The position numbers and the translations under genes are program-made. 27,046 nt of DNA from Candidatus Helarchaeota archaeon (lineage in GTDB: Archaea; Asgardarchaeota; Lokiarchaeia; Helarchaeales; HEL-GB-A), in the NCBI GenBank assembly GCA_013375455.1, contig JABXJT010000062.1, positions 1 to 27,046 of the forward strand. Direction: 5' to 3'. Position 1 is the first letter of the stretch; each line of letters starts with the position of its first letter. Of the stretch, positions 23,505 to 27,046 are shown one piece after another. Below the pieces are notes generated by a model, which searched no databases, was not told the DNA's origin, and saw only the letters and a program-made list of their open reading frames with translations.

Positions 23505-24218
23505 ATGATAATGAAACGATATCGGAAAAACCAAATTTATAGAACAATCTCCCGGAATAAAATCTTAATTATATCTGGTGCCGCATTGCTGGCTAGCATT
23601 TTAATTTTAATTCTAGGGGTGAAATTTGGAACTTTTTCCACTGCGTTTTTCTTAGTTCCAATATGTGGTTTCTGCATTGCTGTTGCTTTGATTTTTTTCC
23701 TTCCAAGAACACCTTGGATTGCCCCTTGGGTTCAATATTGGTTGAATAAGGAGAAAATTCAGCACGAAATTGAGGTTTTTAAGAAGGTGGAAAATAAATT
23801 AGGGCTTGCTATAAGTTTAATATCGATGGGGACCTTATACGGTGCGGTAAGGAAGCATGAGATTGAGTTGGATTATTATTTACAAGCTTTAGAAAATTTT
23901 ATGGGGATTCAGAAAGATGAAGGAATCGCGTTGATATGTCAACCCATTGCTTCGATTTATGAAAAATATGAGGAATTTTCACATGCTGAACATTATTTTC
24001 TGAAAGGATTGGATTTCAGCAAGAAGATTAAAGATTTAAGTTTGGTCTATGATTATAATCTCCTTTTAGGGGAATTCTATGAAAAGCAGGGCATAGATGA
24101 TAAGGCAGGATCTTACTACGCCGAAGCAGATAAGCTAAAGGACCTAAAAAAGGCCCTAATGAAAGGTCTTGTAGAGTCAATCATGGATGAGGTTGAAAAA
24201 TCCCCTAAAGAAGAGTAG
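23505..24218 (+). CDS. Membrane-anchored TPR-repeat protein
   Basis: About 237 residues. Two hydrophobic helices lie near the N-terminus (ILIISGAALLASILILILGV and FFLVPICGFCIAVALIFFL), then a cytosolic helical domain with TPR-like repeats: GLAISLISMGTLYGA, IALICQPIASIYEKYEEFSHAEHYF and YNLLLGEFYEKQGIDDKAGSYY. TPR domains bind other proteins. No enzyme motif is visible. Starts at 23502, 23505 and 23511 are all in frame; GTGGAG at 23495-23500 leaves spacings of 1, 4 and 10 bases, so 23505 or 23511 are preferred. It follows the FabG-like SDR closely. A partner or role cannot be given. Confidence 0.8.
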   Translation: MIMKRYRKNQIYRTISRNKILIISGAALLASILILILGVKFGTFSTAFFLVPICGFCIAVALIFFLPRTPWIAPWVQYWLNKEKIQHEIEVFKKVENKLGLAISLISMGTLYGAVRKHEIELDYYLQALENFMGIQKDEGIALICQPIASIYEKYEEFSHAEHYFLKGLDFSKKIKDLSLVYDYNLLLGEFYEKQGIDDKAGSYYAEADKLKDLKKALMKGLVESIMDEVEKSPKEE

Positions 24219-24255
24219 TTGACGTCATATGCCTTTTATAACACAATAGTGGTTC

Positions 24256-24268
24256 TATTTTTATTTTT
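24256..24268 (+). terminator. Oligo-T terminator after the TPR gene
   Basis: Two runs of five T separated by A lie about 40 bases after the stop at 24218. It overlaps the 3' end of the convergent DUF3795 gene. Confidence 0.4.
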
Positions 24269-24719
24269 GAAGTATATTGGGCATTTCAATCTTGCAGTTG
24301 GGGCATCTTTTTGCGCCTCGGAAGGCGAGGGTGCCACATTCTTTGCAGGTCCAATTCTTCTCCTCCCAAGCGACCCATTCCTCATCCGTCCGTTCCTTGC
24401 GTGCCGGAATCGATATCAACATAAACTTCTTGGCGAGTTCAAAGGGAAATTTGTTAATTTTCCTACAGGGAAAGTCGGAGCATTCATGGCAGCCAGACAA
24501 CTCCTTTTTTTTAACACATCGCCTAATAGAACAACTTTGACAGAAGAGGTATTTATTATCCGAGAGACAGCCATCACATTTTATTTGCTCGGGTTTATTG
24601 AAATATGCTTTGGCTAATTTTTGCTTCATTTTTTCATTATTGTGCTTATCCGCATAATATGTAGCACAGACACCACAATATAAGCCACACGGGGCTAATA
24701 GATTTGGATTTACACTCAA
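24261..24719 (-). CDS. DUF3795-type Cys-rich protein with C-terminal zinc ribbon
   Basis: 152 residues from a TTG start. The N-terminal APCGLYCGVC and the spaced Cys pairs (KCDGC, FCQSCSIRRC, GCHECSDFPC) are the DUF3795 pattern, common in anaerobic archaea and bacteria; its function is unknown and metal or Fe-S binding is likely. About residues 130-148 add TCKECG and RCPNC, a zinc-ribbon-like pair of knuckles. The TTG at 24719 is fixed by AGAGGTG at 24727-24733. It lies 18 bases after the C45-like hydrolase on the same strand, so the two are probably one transcript. Overlapping frames on the other strand have no such pattern and are discarded. Confidence 0.85.
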   Translation of the reverse strand: MSVNPNLLAPCGLYCGVCATYYADKHNNEKMKQKLAKAYFNKPEQIKCDGCLSDNKYLFCQSCSIRRCVKKKELSGCHECSDFPCRKINKFPFELAKKFMLISIPARKERTDEEWVAWEEKNWTCKECGTLAFRGAKRCPNCKIEMPNILQK

Positions 24720-24726
24720 AGCTTTA

Positions 24727-24733
24727 CACCTCT
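24727..24733 (-). promoter_or_regulatory. AGAGGTG ribosome site fixing a TTG start
   Basis: On the minus strand AGAGGTG is followed by seven bases and TTG (24719). There is no ATG or GTG in frame before the conserved APCGLYCG motif, so the TTG start is favoured. Confidence 0.6.
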
Positions 24734-24737
24734 AATT

Positions 24738-25919
24738 TCAAAGCGTGTATTTTTGGTAGGTTGATAGGCAGGGCTGTCCAACCGCTATGAACATTTCTTT
24801 GAGGGCAGGTTTCGTGATGATCGAAGCAAGCGTTCCACCAACAGGGCCATGATTGCAAGGACTATGTTTCTTGTTCGGGTCATGGGATCTCAAAATGCTC
24901 TTGAGATAATCCATCGATATTTTCCCCTTCGCAAGACCTTCTTTGAGCAGGCTAACTTCTGTCTCATACCGCTTATGGGTGGTAATCAATTCGTCTCTGA
25001 GCGGTCTATATGTATAACGCAAGATTGGCCATTCAGGTAGATTTTCAGATTGCATTTCAGGAGATACGTAGTGGTTCGTTTCCGCCAAGACCCCATCCTC
25101 TGGAGTGCGGACGCCATATTTTTTTCGGGAAACTTCAATCACGTAAGCATTTTTAGGATCGCCGACAGTGAGATTAGCACCTGAGGAGCGTTTCACGTTC
25201 TTAATATATTCCAGCGCCTCATCAGCAGTAGCACAGGTTTCTAGAGCATCTTGAAGAATAACCCCGTAAGGGACTCCTCGATGGGTCCGATCATAGTCAC
25301 GAAGGGGATGATTTAGGTTGTAATATATTACCAATCCTTCTTCATTCATTCCGGCATGGCATCCTGCCCAAAGGGATTGCGTGAACGCTATTGTTTTGAA
25401 GCCGTCAGTTGGGGAACACTGTTTTAAAACTTGAGTCATACCTAGGGAGTACGTCAAGTCGTAATTCCGACCAAGGAGCAGCTCACCGGATTGCGAAGCT
25501 TCCGGTTTTATTATTATTCCGGAGCAGCCACCATTCTTGAACATTTTGTATTGGGTGGGCCAATCCGATAATATCATATCAAAATACAATGCCAAATAGA
25601 AGTGTTTTGCTTCGATATTAACCGGCGAGGATTTCCGCCCTTCAACCATGCCTTTTATTAATTGCAGCTGGTTTGGAGCATGTTTTGATAGTGTTTTTGA
25701 GATTTTCGTTGTGGCTTCTTCGGAGAACGCGGCAAGCATGTTTTCAGCAATGGTTTCATCAATTTTTAGATCGGTTATAAAAGTTCCTATGGCACTTTCC
25801 CATTCTATGGCTATTAGCTCCAGGGTTTGCTCCCTTAATTGTTTGCCCATTTCAAAATGAGTCCCAGAGAGATTCGTAACCTTCATATCACATTCCGCAT
25901 TTACAGGCGGGGCAGTCAA
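24738..25919 (-). CDS. Peptidase C45/acyl-CoA:6-APA acyltransferase-like Ntn hydrolase
   Basis: 393 residues. The N-terminal GTHFEMGKQLRE is typical of the C45 pro-segment. GGCSGIII at 130-137 gives the Cys132 that would become the N-terminal nucleophile after self-cleavage. LLGRNYDLTYS, AGMNEEGLVIYYNLN and an ETNHY segment follow as in the family. Relatives include fungal isopenicillin N acyltransferase and carcinine/beta-alanyl hydrolases; many members hydrolyse amides of unknown nature. TTG at 25919 has GGAG ten bases upstream; ATG at 25886 would remove eleven residues and is equally plausible because the conserved part begins there. It lies 57 bases after the GTPase gene and 18 before the DUF3795 gene, so it may be in an operon with them. 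Confidence 0.83.
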   Translation of the reverse strand: MTAPPVNAECDMKVTNLSGTHFEMGKQLREQTLELIAIEWESAIGTFITDLKIDETIAENMLAAFSEEATTKISKTLSKHAPNQLQLIKGMVEGRKSSPVNIEAKHFYLALYFDMILSDWPTQYKMFKNGGCSGIIIKPEASQSGELLLGRNYDLTYSLGMTQVLKQCSPTDGFKTIAFTQSLWAGCHAGMNEEGLVIYYNLNHPLRDYDRTHRGVPYGVILQDALETCATADEALEYIKNVKRSSGANLTVGDPKNAYVIEVSRKKYGVRTPEDGVLAETNHYVSPEMQSENLPEWPILRYTYRPLRDELITTHKRYETEVSLLKEGLAKGKISMDYLKSILRSHDPNKKHSPCNHGPVGGTLASIITKPALKEMFIAVGQPCLSTYQKYTL

Positions 25920-25976
25920 ATTTCTTCATCTCCATTCATTGTTAAACATTTGTTGTTAAATTAATTGATAGGAACG

Positions 25977-26906
25977 TCATAGATCGAGTTTATCTTTATT
26001 AGCCTCATAATCTCGCTTTAAATCGGCAAGAAGGTTCTCCACTTCGGCAAGTTCTTTTCCGGCGAGTAAAATGAATGGCTTCCAGTTGCCTAAATGAATT
26101 TGCTGAATTTTTATTTGATATGGAGCATCTCCTGCGGTTCTAATTAAATTTAAATTGAGATCGTATCCATATCTTCTAAACCTAGTGATACCCTCAAAAA
26201 AGTAATAGGCATTATAAACTTCTTGAATTCTATCCATTTTGCTATTTTCATCTGCATACGCCCTTCCTACGAGATGCAGATTTTCATCAAACAGCAATAC
26301 AACATCCAATTCGCGATTCGCAATAAAATTTTTCAGTAATGTGTTAAAAGCATCAAATTTTGGAAAGATCTTTGACAAACTATTAGTGAAAGCCTCAACC
26401 AACGTTTTATAATCAAAAATCGTGGTGGTAAAAACTTCAGTCTGGAAATCTTGTGAATTTTTCGTAAAAAGATCCGTAGTATGTTTTATATTTGCTTGGC
26501 ATTCTGGAGTTCTTAGGAAATCTGGATCTGCTTTATGTAAAAATAAAATAATATTGGGGTTTGTCTCGATTTTCTTGAGATAATTTAAAACATCGATATA
26601 AAATTGTAAAGATTCTTCGAACCGATCTTTATCTGCTATATCAATCACGTAGAACAATAAATCCGTTTGATCTAAAACATAAGAGCGATCCTTTAAATAA
26701 GTTTCACGATATTTTTCTTGCCCCCCGAGATCCCATCTAAATACGCGATTTCCTAAAATTTTTGTATCACTTCGTTCAATTCCTTTTGTTGGCTTAATCT
26801 CAGAGGGATCATATTTCCCTGCCATTGAAAGAATAATGGAGGTCTTTCCAGCGTTATCCAAACCCATTAGGATAATTTTATACATTGGCGTTGTCAAAAA
26901 TTTCAC
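25977..26906 (-). CDS. Rag/Gtr-like (Arf-related) small GTPase with C-terminal roadblock/longin-like domain
   Basis: 309 residues from GTG at 26906; TTG at 26897 and ATG at 26885 (MYKIILMG) are alternatives. GTPase motifs: G1 GLDNAGKTS (15-23), a switch I Thr in KPTKG, G3 WDLGGQEKYR (58-67), and G4 HKAD (124-127). His in place of Asn in NKxD is the mark of Rag/Gtr GTPases. G5 is weak (TTIFD). The part after about 190 (LDVVLLFDENLHLVGRAY, then PFILLAGKELAEVE) looks like the roadblock/longin-type dimer domain of Rag proteins. In eukaryotes Rag heterodimers report nutrients to TORC1; the archaeal role is unknown. It has no lipidation Cys at the end. Upstream gene, if any, lies outside the window. 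Confidence 0.86.
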   Translation of the reverse strand: MKFLTTPMYKIILMGLDNAGKTSIILSMAGKYDPSEIKPTKGIERSDTKILGNRVFRWDLGGQEKYRETYLKDRSYVLDQTDLLFYVIDIADKDRFEESLQFYIDVLNYLKKIETNPNIILFLHKADPDFLRTPECQANIKHTTDLFTKNSQDFQTEVFTTTIFDYKTLVEAFTNSLSKIFPKFDAFNTLLKNFIANRELDVVLLFDENLHLVGRAYADENSKMDRIQEVYNAYYFFEGITRFRRYGYDLNLNLIRTAGDAPYQIKIQQIHLGNWKPFILLAGKELAEVENLLADLKRDYEANKDKLDL

Positions 26907-27046
26907 TTCCCTATTTCCATATGAATACTTCTTTTATCTATCACTATGATCTTTGAATATTATTTTTGTTGATTAACCTTAAAATGTATGTTGTGGTACA
27001 AGCAGGAGGCATCTCCCTGAATCGAGATAATTCGCTGAATTGAAAT
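26907..27046. other. Upstream region of the GTPase gene; no supported gene
   Basis: 140 bases to the window edge. Short frames are open towards the edge on the minus strand, but none carries a recognisable motif. AT-rich segments could hold the GTPase promoter; no convincing TATA box stands out. Confidence 0.3.

Noticed and set aside
24219..24617. Plus-strand frame of 132 codons after the TPR gene
   Set aside because: It lies fully over the DUF3795 gene, whose Cys pattern and ribosome site are convincing. The plus frame has no motif and starts directly after a stop codon.
26984..27043. Plus-strand frame of 19 codons near the window end
   Set aside because: It is too short, has no ribosome site and no recognisable sequence.
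1..27046. CRISPR array, tRNA or rRNA genes, phage defence genes, integrase or attachment site
   Set aside because: Looking through both strands I found no regularly spaced repeats, cloverleaf-like sequence or matching protein motifs.

Overview
The window looks like a stretch of an archaeal chromosome, most likely from an Asgard-type archaeon. The promoters are archaeal TATA boxes, one of them about 23-32 bases before a start codon with no Shine-Dalgarno site, which fits leaderless transcription. Ribosome sites are of the GGTGAT/GGAGG type, TTG and GTG starts are frequent, and oligo-T terminators are common. The last gene is a Rag/Gtr-like small GTPase with a C-terminal roadblock/longin-like part, a gene type characteristic of Asgard archaea. 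The lineage is an inference; no rRNA or other phylogenetic marker is present.

Layout. 1-2837 (+): the tail of a MaoC-like enoyl-CoA hydratase, an HTH/Cys-rich/ferredoxin protein, and a sulfatase-fold hydrolase with Thr at the formylglycine position. 2877-10867 (-): a compact co-directional run read from a small PH-domain membrane protein through three tandem GH51 arabinofuranosidase paralogues, a soluble alpha/beta hydrolase, and a membrane-anchored alpha/beta hydrolase-polytopic fusion broken by one in-frame TAA. 10985-16541 (+): a BcrC/BcrB-like (2-hydroxyacyl-CoA dehydratase family) pair, an unrecognised 389-residue protein, and two SDR oxidoreductases, one of which lacks the catalytic Ser.

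16592-22559: a rearranged region. It holds a PHP phosphoesterase (-), an MFE-2-type SDR (+), a B12-binding/radical SAM protein with an SCP2-like tail (+), and an N-acyl-D-amino-acid deacylase-like amidohydrolase (+). The ends of the PHP and SDR genes, plus the terminator and promoter that follow the SDR, recur between the radical SAM gene and the amidohydrolase. This is best read as two tandem copies of a PHP-SDR-amidohydrolase cassette that have each lost complementary parts, with a radical SAM gene now between them. 22698-24218 (+): a FabG-like SDR and a membrane TPR protein. 24261-26906 (-): a DUF3795 Cys-rich protein, a C45/acyl-transferase-like Ntn hydrolase and the Rag-like GTPase.

How the genes may work together (inference): the MaoC hydratase, the dehydratase pair and four SDRs point to anaerobic acyl-CoA or hydroxyacyl-CoA metabolism. 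The GH51 trio with two hydrolases looks like a glycan/ester degradation island. There is no tRNA, rRNA, CRISPR array, transposase or integrase that I can see.
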